Source: Ignavibacteria bacterium (GTDB lineage Bacteria > Bacteroidota > Ignavibacteria > UBA10030 > SZUA-254). Taken from it: 19,353 bases of DNA. How positions within the stretch are numbered: the first letter of the stretch is position 1; each line of letters starts with the position of its first letter. The notes under the pieces were generated by a model, which saw nothing but the letters and a program-made list of their open reading frames with translations, searched no databases and was not told the DNA's origin. Of the stretch, positions 7,157 through 13,916 are shown piece after piece. The stretch covers positions 1-19,353 of the forward strand of contig VBOC01000205.1 of NCBI GenBank assembly GCA_005877655.1, given 5' to 3'. Both the position numbers and the translations under genes were made by a program.

Positions 7157-8076
7157 CGGAGTTTGTCACCCGCCGAGAGACGGTACCCGCGGAGAAACTC
7201 GGCCGCCGTCATCTTTCTCTTGCCTTCCTGCTGGATCTCCAGTATCTCGATCACTCCATCTCCCGTCGAAACACGGAGGCGATCTGCGGCATCGAGAATT
7301 TCACCGGGCGCGCCGGCCCCGGCATCCCCGGCGAGCGTCGTGCGGTAAATTTTGAGGAGCGTCCGGTTGTGGTACGCGAACGCACACGGCCTCGGGGAAA
7401 GTCCTCGCACGAGGTCGTGAACCTCGACCGCCCCCTTCGACCAGTCAATTTTTGTATGCTCCTTGAGAATTTTCGGCGCGGGGGTTGCCAAAGAGTCGTC
7501 TTGCGGCTTCGGCACGGCTTTCCCCGACTCGATGAGGCGCACGGAGTGCAGGACGATCTCCGCGCCGACCCCTGCGAGCCGGTCATGAAGCTCGCCCGCT
7601 GTTTCATTCTCCCCGATCGGCACTCTCGCCTGCAGGAGGATCGTTCCCGTGTCGACAGTCTCCTGAAGAAAAAACGTCGTGACTCCCGTCTCGCGCTCCC
7701 CCTTGATGATGGCCCAGTTGATTGGGGCGGCGCCACGGTATTTGGGAAGAAGAGATGCGTGAAGATTGAAGGCGCCCAGCTTTGCAATCCTGAAGACCTC
7801 CGCAGGCAGGATCCGGAATGCCACGACGACGAAAAGGTCGGGCTCCAGTGACCGGAGGCTCGCAATAAAAGAGTCCTCCTTCAGCTTTTCGGGCTGAAGA
7901 ATGCCGAGCTTACGCTCCTGGGCGAACGCTTTCACGGGCGAGCTCGACACCTGCAGTCCCCGCCCGGCCGGTTTATCCGGACCGGTGACAACTGCCGCTA
8001 TCGGGTACTCATGTTCCAGCAGAATTTTGAGACTGGGAAGGGCAAATTCCGGTGTTCCCATGAAGACAATCCGCAT
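7153..8076 (-). CDS. fmt: methionyl-tRNA formyltransferase
   Basis: Fmt moves a formyl group from 10-formyl-tetrahydrofolate to Met-tRNA(fMet) to make the initiator. I take ATG 8076 (MRIVFMGTPEFA, 307 aa). A GTG eight codons upstream is open but would add a non-conserved MLRNPAGC, and AGGA lies just before ATG 8076. The catalytic residues are Asn104 and His106 (FNLHAS) and Asp142 (ETVDTGTIL). The SLLPKYRGAAPINWAI signature follows the histidine. The C-terminal tRNA-binding domain starts at about residue 205 (KIDWSKGAVEVHDLVRG). It lies 30 nt after def, the usual def-fmt pairing, and overlaps the rhodanese gene by 4 nt. Confidence 0.97.
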   Translation of the reverse strand: MRIVFMGTPEFALPSLKILLEHEYPIAAVVTGPDKPAGRGLQVSSSPVKAFAQERKLGILQPEKLKEDSFIASLRSLEPDLFVVVAFRILPAEVFRIAKLGAFNLHASLLPKYRGAAPINWAIIKGERETGVTTFFLQETVDTGTILLQARVPIGENETAGELHDRLAGVGAEIVLHSVRLIESGKAVPKPQDDSLATPAPKILKEHTKIDWSKGAVEVHDLVRGLSPRPCAFAYHNRTLLKIYRTTLAGDAGAGAPGEILDAADRLRVSTGDGVIEILEIQQEGKRKMTAAEFLRGYRLSAGDKLR

Positions 8077-8106
8077 GCATCCTGCAGGATTACGGAGCAC
8101 CGGCGG

Positions 8107-8664
8107 CTAAGCCGCGACTTCTGCCGCGGTGGCGACGGGGTAGGAAACCTCGAAATCCCCTTTCTGGATCATCCGCAGACGGGGAGCGTGCAGCTTCTTT
8201 TTCGCCGAGGTGAGGTGATCAATGAAGAGAATTCCGTTCAGGTGATCGATTTCATGAAGAATGACTCTCGCCACCAGGCCGCTCGCCTCCAGATTGACTT
8301 CCTGAAAATCGGCGTTTTTGAATTTGAACTTGACTTTTTCGCTCCGCTCGACATGATCCCGGACCTCGGGGATGCTCAAGCAGCCTTCCTCCATAGTCCA
8401 GGATCCTTCCTCGGAAACAATAACCGGATTGATGAGAACGATCGGTTTCAAGCCCTTTGTTTCCTCCATCTCCGAAAGGTCCATGACGACGACGCGACGA
8501 AGAACCCCAACCTGGTTCGCGGCAAGACCGATCCCGTCGGCGTTATGCATCGTTTCAAACATATCCATGATGAGCTTAACGGTTTCATTCGTCAGCTCCC
8601 TGACTGGCTGCGCCTTCTTTCGGAGGACTGCACTGCCGTAGGTATGAATGGGAAGGACGGACAT
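8107..8664 (-). CDS. def: peptide deformylase
   Basis: A 185-aa metalloenzyme that removes the formyl group from nascent proteins. All three motifs are intact: GIGLAANQ at residues 44-51, EEGCLSIP with Cys95, and ILHEIDHLNG with His137, Glu138 and His141. Cys95 and the two histidines bind the metal (usually Fe2+), and Glu138 is the general base. Length and motifs fit class I deformylases, with a C-terminal extension rich in Ala/Val. It lies upstream of fmt in the same direction and follows rpoD after a 128-bp gap that contains a 12-bp palindrome. Confidence 0.97.
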   Translation of the reverse strand: MSVLPIHTYGSAVLRKKAQPVRELTNETVKLIMDMFETMHNADGIGLAANQVGVLRRVVVMDLSEMEETKGLKPIVLINPVIVSEEGSWTMEEGCLSIPEVRDHVERSEKVKFKFKNADFQEVNLEASGLVARVILHEIDHLNGILFIDHLTSAKKKLHAPRLRMIQKGDFEVSYPVATAAEVAA

Positions 8665-8747
8665 AGCTTATCAAATCGCCCCCGAATTCAATATAAAAAT
8701 CCGATGGACGAAAAACAACAACCAATTAGGAATCGATTTTCGCGGGA

Positions 8748-8759
8748 GGCAAATTTGCC
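8748..8759. repeat. perfect 12-bp palindrome in the rpoD-def gap
   Basis: GGCAAATTTGCC is its own reverse complement. On the minus strand it lies about 85 bp ahead of the def start. Nearby, GGGG-ATA-CCCC (8777-8787) and a 6-bp stem TTCCGG/CCGGAA also occur, but no U-run follows, so this is not a standard terminator. It could be an operator; no regulator can be named. Confidence 0.35.
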
Positions 8760-8792
8760 GGAATCGTCTCGGTTCCGGGGATACCCCTGATT

Positions 8793-9650
8793 CTATCCGA
8801 GATACGCCCGAAGTTGCTTGCTTCGTGAGGCATGGCGGAGGCGCCGGATCGCTTTTTCCTTGATCTGGCGTACCCTTTCGCGGGTGAGCTGGAACTTCTC
8901 GCCGATCTCCGCAAGCGTGAGCGAATGCTCCCGGCCGAGGCCGAAGTAGAGGCGAATCACTTCCGCTTCCCGCTCGGTCAGCGTGCCGAGCGCCCGCTCG
9001 ACTTCCTTGCTGAGGGATTCCTTGATCAGGGAATGATCGGGGAGCGGCGTTCGCTCGTCCTGGATGACGTCGAGAAGCCGGTTGTCCTCCCCCTGTGCGA
9101 ACGGAGCGTCCATCGACAGGTGGCGCCCCGAAATCTTCAGTGTATCGGCCACTTCGAAGAGAGACATATCGAGCTCTTCGGCCAATTCGCTCGCACTCGG
9201 CTCCCGTTCGAACTCCTGCTCGAGCGTGCTGAACGCCTTGCCGATCTTGTTCAGCGCTCCGACGCGGTTGAGCGGAAGACGGACGATGCGCGACTGCTCC
9301 GCAAGCGCCTGCAGAATTGACTGGCGGATCCACCATACAGCGTAGGAAATGAACTTAAAGCCGCGCGTCTCATCGAAGCGCTTGGCGGCTTTAATCAACC
9401 CGAGATTCCCTTCATTGATCAGGTCGCCGAGCGAAAGGCCCTGGTTCTGATATTGTTTGGCAACACTGACGACAAAGCGAAGATTCGCTTTCGTCAGTTT
9501 CTCCAATGCTTTCTGGTCCCCCTTCTTGATTCGGCGCGCAAGATCGATCTCTTCTTCCGGGTCGAGCAGCTCAACCCTGCCGATCTCCTGCAAGTACTTG
9601 TCAAGAGACTGGCTTTCTCTATTCGTATATTGCTTATTTACCTTCGCCAT
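8793..9650 (-). CDS. rpoD: primary sigma factor (RpoD/SigA type, short form)
   Basis: A 285-aa sigma-70 protein that directs RNA polymerase to housekeeping promoters. It starts directly with region 1.2 ([19 protein letters not shown]) and lacks region 1.1. Region 2 includes [20 protein letters not shown] and [13 protein letters not shown], which melt and read the -10. Region 3 is about residues 120-200, and region 4 has the -35-reading helix-turn-helix ([20 protein letters not shown]). About 285-290 aa is the usual size of the primary factor in Bacteroidota and Chlorobiota. The 129-bp upstream gap has an AT run (TATATATA near 9684-9692) that could be a -10, but no good -35 was seen. EutN genes precede it. 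Confidence 0.95.
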   Translation of the reverse strand: MAKVNKQYTNRESQSLDKYLQEIGRVELLDPEEEIDLARRIKKGDQKALEKLTKANLRFVVSVAKQYQNQGLSLGDLINEGNLGLIKAAKRFDETRGFKFISYAVWWIRQSILQALAEQSRIVRLPLNRVGALNKIGKAFSTLEQEFEREPSASELAEELDMSLFEVADTLKISGRHLSMDAPFAQGEDNRLLDVIQDERTPLPDHSLIKESLSKEVERALGTLTEREAEVIRLYFGLGREHSLTLAEIGEKFQLTRERVRQIKEKAIRRLRHASRSKQLRAYLG

Positions 9651-9779
9651 GCACTATGTTGAGAGATGCGTCCCGCCTACTTCTATATATAACGCCGCAG
9701 ACGGTCGAAAGATTTCTTCCGCCCCGCGCCCCGAACCGTTCGAAGATCATGGGTATCCGAGGGAGAGTATTTCCGGGTC

Positions 9780-10058
9780 TCAATGCCCTTCCCTGACGAT
9801 ATCCACCCGGTCAACGATGCCGACAATACTTGCGTCAACGGGGGCCATCTCGACGGGCAGCGGGATCGTCGCTTCCCGCGCCGTGATGTAGAAAACAGTT
9901 TCTCCCGGACCTGCACCGACCGTGTCGACTGCTACGAGCGGATCCCCCACCTTCTTAAGCTCTGCAGTGAGCGGCTGGATGAACTGGAGCTTGAAGCCGA
10001 CCAGATTCTCATCCTTCCGCGTCGCCCAGACCGTTCCTATCACTTTTGCGAAGTACAT
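9780..10058 (-). CDS. EutN/CcmL-type microcompartment vertex protein (second copy)
   Basis: A 92-aa BMC-P (Pfam EutN_CcmL) protein. Such proteins form pentamers that cap the vertices of bacterial microcompartments. It opens with FAKVIGTVWATRKDENLVGF, carries the central LVAVDTVGAGPGETVFYI strand-loop-strand, and ends in VDASIVGIVDRVDIV, all family hallmarks. It overlaps the stop of the upstream paralogue by 1 nt (TGATG), so the two are probably co-translated. No hexameric shell (BMC-H/T) gene or encapsulated aldehyde dehydrogenase lies in this window. The pair may serve a compartment locus elsewhere, or may be a repurposed pentamer. Confidence 0.92.
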   Translation of the reverse strand: MYFAKVIGTVWATRKDENLVGFKLQFIQPLTAELKKVGDPLVAVDTVGAGPGETVFYITAREATIPLPVEMAPVDASIVGIVDRVDIVREGH

Positions 10059-10327
10059 CAGTCGGCAACATCCAGTTTGTCGACGACCGCCATGATGACG
10101 GCATCGACCGGTTTATTCTTCGTCTGGGCGGTCTGCCGTGCGGAACTTCCGCTGCACACAAGCACCACATCGCCCGCTCCGGCTTGCACGGTGTCGACCG
10201 CGACGACGAACGTCTCTTTCAGCTTGTAATCCAGCCCGATGTGTTTGACGATCTGAAATTTCAATCCAACGAGTTCCTCGTCCTTCCGGGTCGCCCAAAC
10301 CGTTCCGACTACTTTCCCGAGAAACAT
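10058..10327 (-). CDS. EutN/CcmL-type microcompartment vertex protein (first copy)
   Basis: An 89-aa BMC-P protein with the same plan as its downstream neighbour: FLGKVVGTVWATRKDEELVG, then FVVAVDTVQAGAGDVVLVCS, then a variable loop (GSSARQTAQTKNKP) and VDAVIMAVVDKLDV. The two copies share the GTVWATRKDE start and most of the core, so they look like a tandem duplication that diverged in the mid-loop. It is preceded by about 250 bp without a clear gene, containing a strongly structured segment. An upstream TATACA could be a -10, but no matching -35 was seen. Two or three distinct BMC-P genes per locus are normal in complete microcompartment operons. Confidence 0.92.
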   Translation of the reverse strand: MFLGKVVGTVWATRKDEELVGLKFQIVKHIGLDYKLKETFVVAVDTVQAGAGDVVLVCSGSSARQTAQTKNKPVDAVIMAVVDKLDVAD

Positions 10328-10399
10328 CTTCCAAATCCCCTATGAATGTGTATACGGTTCGACGCCTGATTCGGTTGCCCGGACCGCCGCCCGATCGTC

Positions 10400-10460
10400 C
10401 CCTCGCCCGGGAGCTCTCAGAGTGCGCTCCGGAGAAACCCGGGGCGAATGCCCGCGAGGG
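10400..10460 (-). other. GC-rich structured element in the EutN leader
   Basis: CCCTCGC (10400-10406) pairs with GCGAGGG (10454-10460). Just inside, CCGGG (10407-10411) pairs with CCCGG (10438-10442), and a small hairpin GGGC-GAAT-GCCC occupies 10442-10453. Together they make a branched fold about 130-190 nt upstream of the first EutN start. The symmetry allows it on either strand; position suggests the minus-strand leader. It does not match a riboswitch class I recognise. Confidence 0.4.
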
Positions 10461-10578
10461 TGCGTTTCAAGTTTCAAAAGGAAATCATCAACACGAGAGC
10501 GATCGGCGCGAGAGGCCGCAGCGTTCTCTTCATCCGCGGATCGCCGGCTCCCCAGGAACCCATTGGTCGAGTCGGCCT

Positions 10579-10773
10579 TCAGGCATACACCTCTTTCTCA
10601 TTGCACTTGCACACCTGAATCCGCCGGTTGCTGAACCGTACGCTGCCGTGCTTCGAAGGTTCTGACTTGACGTAGAGGATCGGCATTCGGATCGCGCCGC
10701 ACTTGGGGCATTTTTTCCCCGACTGAGCGGCAGCTTTTGTGACTTTATCCTGAAAGCTTTGTTGCTTTGCCAT
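10579..10773 (-). CDS. small zinc-ribbon protein, function unknown
   Basis: A 64-aa basic protein with Cys22 and Cys25 (KKCPKCGAIRMP) and Cys55 and Cys57 (QVCKCNEKEV), a likely four-cysteine zinc site joined by a beta-ribbon. The N-terminal 20 residues are polar and probably helical. It has a convincing ribosome binding site: AGGAAGG ends 6 nt before the ATG. It lies 31 nt downstream of the GAF-GGDEF gene, so it is probably transcribed with it. I do not recognise a named family; the sequence resembles small ribosomal or RNA-associated zinc ribbons in style only. Confidence 0.75.
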   Translation of the reverse strand: MAKQQSFQDKVTKAAAQSGKKCPKCGAIRMPILYVKSEPSKHGSVRFSNRRIQVCKCNEKEVYA

Positions 10774-10804
10774 GTGGTTCCTTCCTGATTACCTTTTCGT
10801 TCGA

Positions 10805-12796
10805 TTAAAACACCCGCACCGCGTTGCCGCCCGATGCGGTCGCCTTGTGTAGGACAGCCGCGGCATCACCGAGCAACTCCTCTTTCCTCATCGATTCGAG
10901 GGCGCCGCAGACCCCGATGCTGACCGTGATCGAAAAACTGGTCCCTTCCAGATTGATCACCTGACCCGCGACGTTTTTCCGGATCTTCTCAGCCCACAGA
11001 TACGCCTCGCTCGCCGCGGTGTTATTCAGGATAACGCCGAAACAGTCCGAGTCATACCGGCCTGCGAGATCGTAGGGCCGGATGCTCGCGCGGACGGCCT
11101 TTGCAAGCGACACGACGATTCGATCCAGGCCTTCAATGTCAAACCGATCGCCGATCTCGCTGGACTTGTCGATCGAGATGAGGAGGAATGAGAGCTCGAT
11201 GCCGCTGTCGTCGGCCCGCTGCAGCTCCTCGTCGAGACGCTGCAGGAAATATTTTCTTGAATAGACCCCGGTCAACGGGTCGACGATCACATACTCGCTG
11301 ATGACTTCCTTCAGATACAGGATTTCGAGCGCCGAAGCCGCGTTCTCGGCAAGCCGGTAGAGCATTTCGACGTCCTGCCTGGAAAAATTGTACTTGTCTC
11401 TGCTCTCGACGTTGAGCGCACCGTAACATTTGTTCACCGAGCTGATCGGGACTGAAATAAATGATCCGGCACGCTCTGCCTTCTCACCGGCAAAATACCT
11501 CGGCGAGCGCGACCCCTCAAGATCGTCAACCAAAGCATGGGTGTTTTGACTGATGGTCTGACCGACAATGCTTCCGGGGAAATCAATCGTCTGCTCAAGG
11601 ACGAGGTAGCTCTCGAGCGACCTGTTTGTCACCTTCTTTGCGAGCCAGGAATGCTTCCGTTCGTCATAGAGAACCACGGAGAGGCAGTCCCAGTTGATCA
11701 GCTTTGAAGTCTCATCGGCGAGCGATTGCAGGATCACGTTGAGGGAAAAACTCTTTCGAATTCGCTCCTGCATCCGCCGGATCGACCGGAGCAACTCCGA
11801 ATCCAGCAACAAATCGTATTTGTCAGTATAGCTCTTGATGAGCGCCGACACCAGCTTGGTGAACTGTCCCAGAAGCGAAAGCGTCTCCTCTCCGAACTCG
11901 TCGGCGGCCTTGCTGTCCACGGCGATCACGCCAACAGGACGCTCGATTGCGTGTTCCTTCATCCTGCGGGAGAAGTACACCGGCACGCCCACGAACGATT
12001 TGATCGAGTCGGGCGTGTCGTAATACGGCAGCATCTCGAGTTCCGAGCGCGGGTTGACTTCGGTGACAAGCTCGGGTTTGCCGCTCTCCGCCACCTTGCT
12101 CGCGAGGTCGTGTCCCATCACAAACCGCCGCGAGGTGATGAAATTGGAGCCGTCGCTCACCCTGGCCTCGATCACCATCTGTCCTTTTTCCCGGTTTGCC
12201 CAGAGGAACACCACAGAGTGAGCGAAAAGCACTTCTTTGATAACCGTGAGGACCTTATGAAGAAGAAAGTTGAATTCGGTTCTCGGCTCGGGATCCCCCC
12301 GGTAGATATCGGAATCGATATCGAAGAAGTCCGACATCTGAAACTCGCGCGCAGCCGGAAGAATCTCATGTTTATGAGCTGCAAAGCCCTGGTACGGAGT
12401 CACGCCGGAAGGGCTGCCTGGCACGGTTTCCCCGGCCGGGACCGGTTCCGGGCTGGCGGCGTCCTCTTCGATCTCCCGAATGACATATTTCTCCCCTGAC
12501 TGCGGTTGCAAGTCGTCGAAAACGAGTTTCTTCATTCCTTCACTCGCAAATTGTGAATGAAATGGTGAATTCGCGCCCCCGGCTTCAGAATGCAGGTTCA
12601 TTTGCCGCACACGCATGAGCGCATAGAGGAGAATTGCCGTTCCGATCACAACGAACAAGCACAGAAGCCGGATGAAAAACAGGTCAACCAGAATTCCAAT
12701 GACGATCGCGCTGATACCGAGCGCCAGGAGAAGGCCGTCGCTCGAATTGATCCTGCTCATGAAGTCAGGAATTCGCTTTTTGATTGTCGAAATCAC
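10805..12796 (-). CDS. membrane GAF-GAF-GGDEF protein with degenerate GGDEF motif
   Basis: A 663-aa signalling protein. Two close hydrophobic segments near the N-terminus (about residues 22-62) form a membrane hairpin. A disordered stretch follows, then two GAF domains (about 180-330 and 350-495; the first ends VGVIAVDSKAADEFGEE) and a GGDEF-type domain (about 500-663, opening DPLTGVYSRKYF). The signature that should read GGDEF is D582-S-D-C-F586 (RYDSDCFGVIL), and the usual DxDxFK metal site reads SIDKSSE. Diguanylate cyclase activity is therefore unlikely; it may bind nucleotide or act as a scaffold. The start is GTG, with a weak AGAAGAA upstream. It is transcribed away from the receiver-HisKA gene. 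Confidence 0.88.
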   Translation of the reverse strand: MISTIKKRIPDFMSRINSSDGLLLALGISAIVIGILVDLFFIRLLCLFVVIGTAILLYALMRVRQMNLHSEAGGANSPFHSQFASEGMKKLVFDDLQPQSGEKYVIREIEEDAASPEPVPAGETVPGSPSGVTPYQGFAAHKHEILPAAREFQMSDFFDIDSDIYRGDPEPRTEFNFLLHKVLTVIKEVLFAHSVVFLWANREKGQMVIEARVSDGSNFITSRRFVMGHDLASKVAESGKPELVTEVNPRSELEMLPYYDTPDSIKSFVGVPVYFSRRMKEHAIERPVGVIAVDSKAADEFGEETLSLLGQFTKLVSALIKSYTDKYDLLLDSELLRSIRRMQERIRKSFSLNVILQSLADETSKLINWDCLSVVLYDERKHSWLAKKVTNRSLESYLVLEQTIDFPGSIVGQTISQNTHALVDDLEGSRSPRYFAGEKAERAGSFISVPISSVNKCYGALNVESRDKYNFSRQDVEMLYRLAENAASALEILYLKEVISEYVIVDPLTGVYSRKYFLQRLDEELQRADDSGIELSFLLISIDKSSEIGDRFDIEGLDRIVVSLAKAVRASIRPYDLAGRYDSDCFGVILNNTAASEAYLWAEKIRKNVAGQVINLEGTSFSITVSIGVCGALESMRKEELLGDAAAVLHKATASGGNAVRVF

Positions 12797-12839
12797 TTCT
12801 TCTCAGTCGCTGGTTCCATCGATGGCCACAAAGCGTTTC

Positions 12840-12868
12840 AATTTAATCAATTAGGCCTTCAAAGTCAA
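12840..12868 (-). promoter_or_regulatory. candidate promoter of the GAF-GGDEF gene
   Basis: On the minus strand TTGACT (12868-12863) and TAAATT (12845-12840) are separated by 17 bp. The -35 matches at 5/6 positions and the -10 at 4/6. Transcription would begin near 12833, leaving a leader of about 37 nt before GTG 12796. Confidence 0.5.
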
Positions 12869-12930
12869 TTGAAAAGGGGAGAATGACTCTTATTTTCCAC
12901 GCTTGACCCGGGATGGCCTGCACAAGAGGA

Positions 12931-12959
12931 TTGCAATTGTAGCCGGGAAACAGTATACT
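12931..12959 (+). promoter_or_regulatory. candidate promoter of the receiver-HisKA gene
   Basis: TTGCAA (12931-12936), a 17-bp spacer, then TATACT (12954-12959, 5/6 match). The start point would be near 12966, only about 13 nt before the ATG. This fits the lack of a Shine-Dalgarno sequence and suggests a very short leader. It lies back to back with the minus-strand promoter of the GAF-GGDEF gene. Confidence 0.55.
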
Positions 12960-12978
12960 GATTCACCGCTGGCCCCGA

Positions 12979-13659
12979 ATGGAGAAGCATACCATAACAG
13001 TCTTGATCGTGGATAGCGACGCCGACTACGCGGGCGTCGTCAAACACCATCTTCAGGCTTTTCAGGGGAGCAAGTTCAACGTCGACGTCACACCCAACGG
13101 TGATGATGCCCTTTCCCGGCTCGACGCGAAGCCCCCGATCGACATCGTCCTGATTAATTACGACATGCCCAATGGGAACGGGCTCCAAATCACGCGGCGC
13201 ATCTCGGAAGCTCCGAATTCTGCTCCCATCATCCTATTGACATCCGGCAGGGACTTCCGCATAGCCATCGAGGCGATGAAATTCGGCGTGGAGGAGTATG
13301 TCGTCAGAGAAGAGGCGGTGGACACGATGCTCCCCCGCACGATCGCCACCGTGCTCGAAAGGACGAAAATCAAGAAACGCATCCTAGCCGCAGAGCGGGA
13401 AAAGTTGATCTCGCAGAAGAGAACCGAGGCGATCCGCGAGCTCGTTGTCACAATGTGTCACGAATTCAACAACCCTCTTGCGGCCATCAAGATCAGCGTC
13501 GACATCCTCGCACGACAGAACATTGAGGCTTCTGAAAAGAAACTGCTGGCAGAACTCAACTCGAATATCTCCCTCCTCGAAAAACAAATCATCAGACTGC
13601 GGGATCTCAATCAGGAAAACCAGGAAGAGACCGGAGTCGGGTCGCCGGGCGTAGGTTGA
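12979..13659 (+). CDS. pseudo-receiver fused to a lone HisKA (DHp) domain
   Basis: A 226-aa protein. Residues 5-125 are a response-regulator receiver fold (TVLIVDSDADYAG, IILLTSGRD). The phospho-acceptor aspartate is replaced by Asn60 (DIVLINYDMPNGNG; codon AAT), and the conserved lysine position near 109 appears to be Arg110. A coiled linker (about 126-150) leads to a HisKA dimerisation domain with the H-box His161 in MCHEFNNPLAAI. The protein then stops after a second helix with no HATPase_c domain. It therefore cannot autophosphorylate. It could be a phosphotransfer or dimerisation partner for another kinase, or a dominant inhibitor. The following 200 bp have no frame coding for the missing domain, so this is not a simple frameshift. 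Confidence 0.85.
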   Translation: MEKHTITVLIVDSDADYAGVVKHHLQAFQGSKFNVDVTPNGDDALSRLDAKPPIDIVLINYDMPNGNGLQITRRISEAPNSAPIILLTSGRDFRIAIEAMKFGVEEYVVREEAVDTMLPRTIATVLERTKIKKRILAAEREKLISQKRTEAIRELVVTMCHEFNNPLAAIKISVDILARQNIEASEKKLLAELNSNISLLEKQIIRLRDLNQENQEETGVGSPGVG

Positions 13660-13696
13660 CCTCGTGAATGACCTCTCCAAAATCCCCGAATTACGC

Positions 13697-13725
13697 TTGA
13701 TTATTTGCGCCGGATTGCCTATATT
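13697..13725 (+). promoter_or_regulatory. strong candidate promoter of the 6S-like RNA
   Basis: TTGATT (13697-13702), a 17-bp spacer and TATATT (13720-13725). The -10 matches at 5/6 positions and the -35 at 4/6. The predicted start point is near 13732-13733. No coding region starts within the next 180 nt, and a terminator follows at 13868. Confidence 0.55.
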
Positions 13726-13732
13726 ATGAAGC

Positions 13733-13897
13733 GTAATGAATGTCGGTTTACGATACATCCCGCCCCGGTCCCCTGCGATGAGGTTGGTCGGCCGCAGAAA
13801 ATACTTGAAATTTCCCGGTCACTGAGATCGCAGAAATGACGACAGACTCTGAAATTGTTGCCGTGATTGTCCCGCCAAAAAACGGGACATTTTTTTT
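13733..13897 (+). ncRNA. ssrS: candidate 6S RNA (independent small RNA unit)
   Basis: About 165 nt bounded by a promoter and a rho-independent terminator, with no credible ORF. The predicted fold has a closing stem (AAT/ATT, CGGT/GCCG, ACGAT/ATTGT at 13739-13754 with 13854-13868), then a large open bubble (18 nt at 13755-13772 and 20 nt at 13834-13853). A 7-bp stem CTGCGAT/ATCGCAG follows (13773-13779 with 13827-13833), then an irregular apical hairpin (GGCCG/CGGTC, GAAA/TTTC). A closing stem, central bubble and apical arm is the plan of 6S RNA, which binds housekeeping polymerase by imitating an open promoter. GGTCCCCTGCGATG on the 5' side and GACGACA on the 3' side resemble bubble segments of known 6S RNAs. 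The alternative is a structured leader or attenuator of the Nif3 operon. Confidence 0.5.
13868..13897 (+). terminator. rho-independent terminator
   Basis: A perfect 7-bp stem TGTCCCG/CGGGACA (13868-13874 with 13883-13889), an 8-nt loop (CCAAAAAA) and eight T (13890-13897). It ends 19 nt before the Nif3 start. It would end the upstream small RNA and isolate or attenuate the operon that follows. Confidence 0.9.
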
Positions 13898-13916
13898 GGT
13901 GTAAGCCTCTGGCCGG

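Noticed and set aside
10469..10528. Tiny minus-strand frame MKRTLRPLAPIALVLMISF that looks like a signal peptide
   Set aside because: It stops after 19 codons and lacks a ribosome binding site. The continuation in another frame is arginine-rich without homology. It could be a decayed gene start, but support is too thin.
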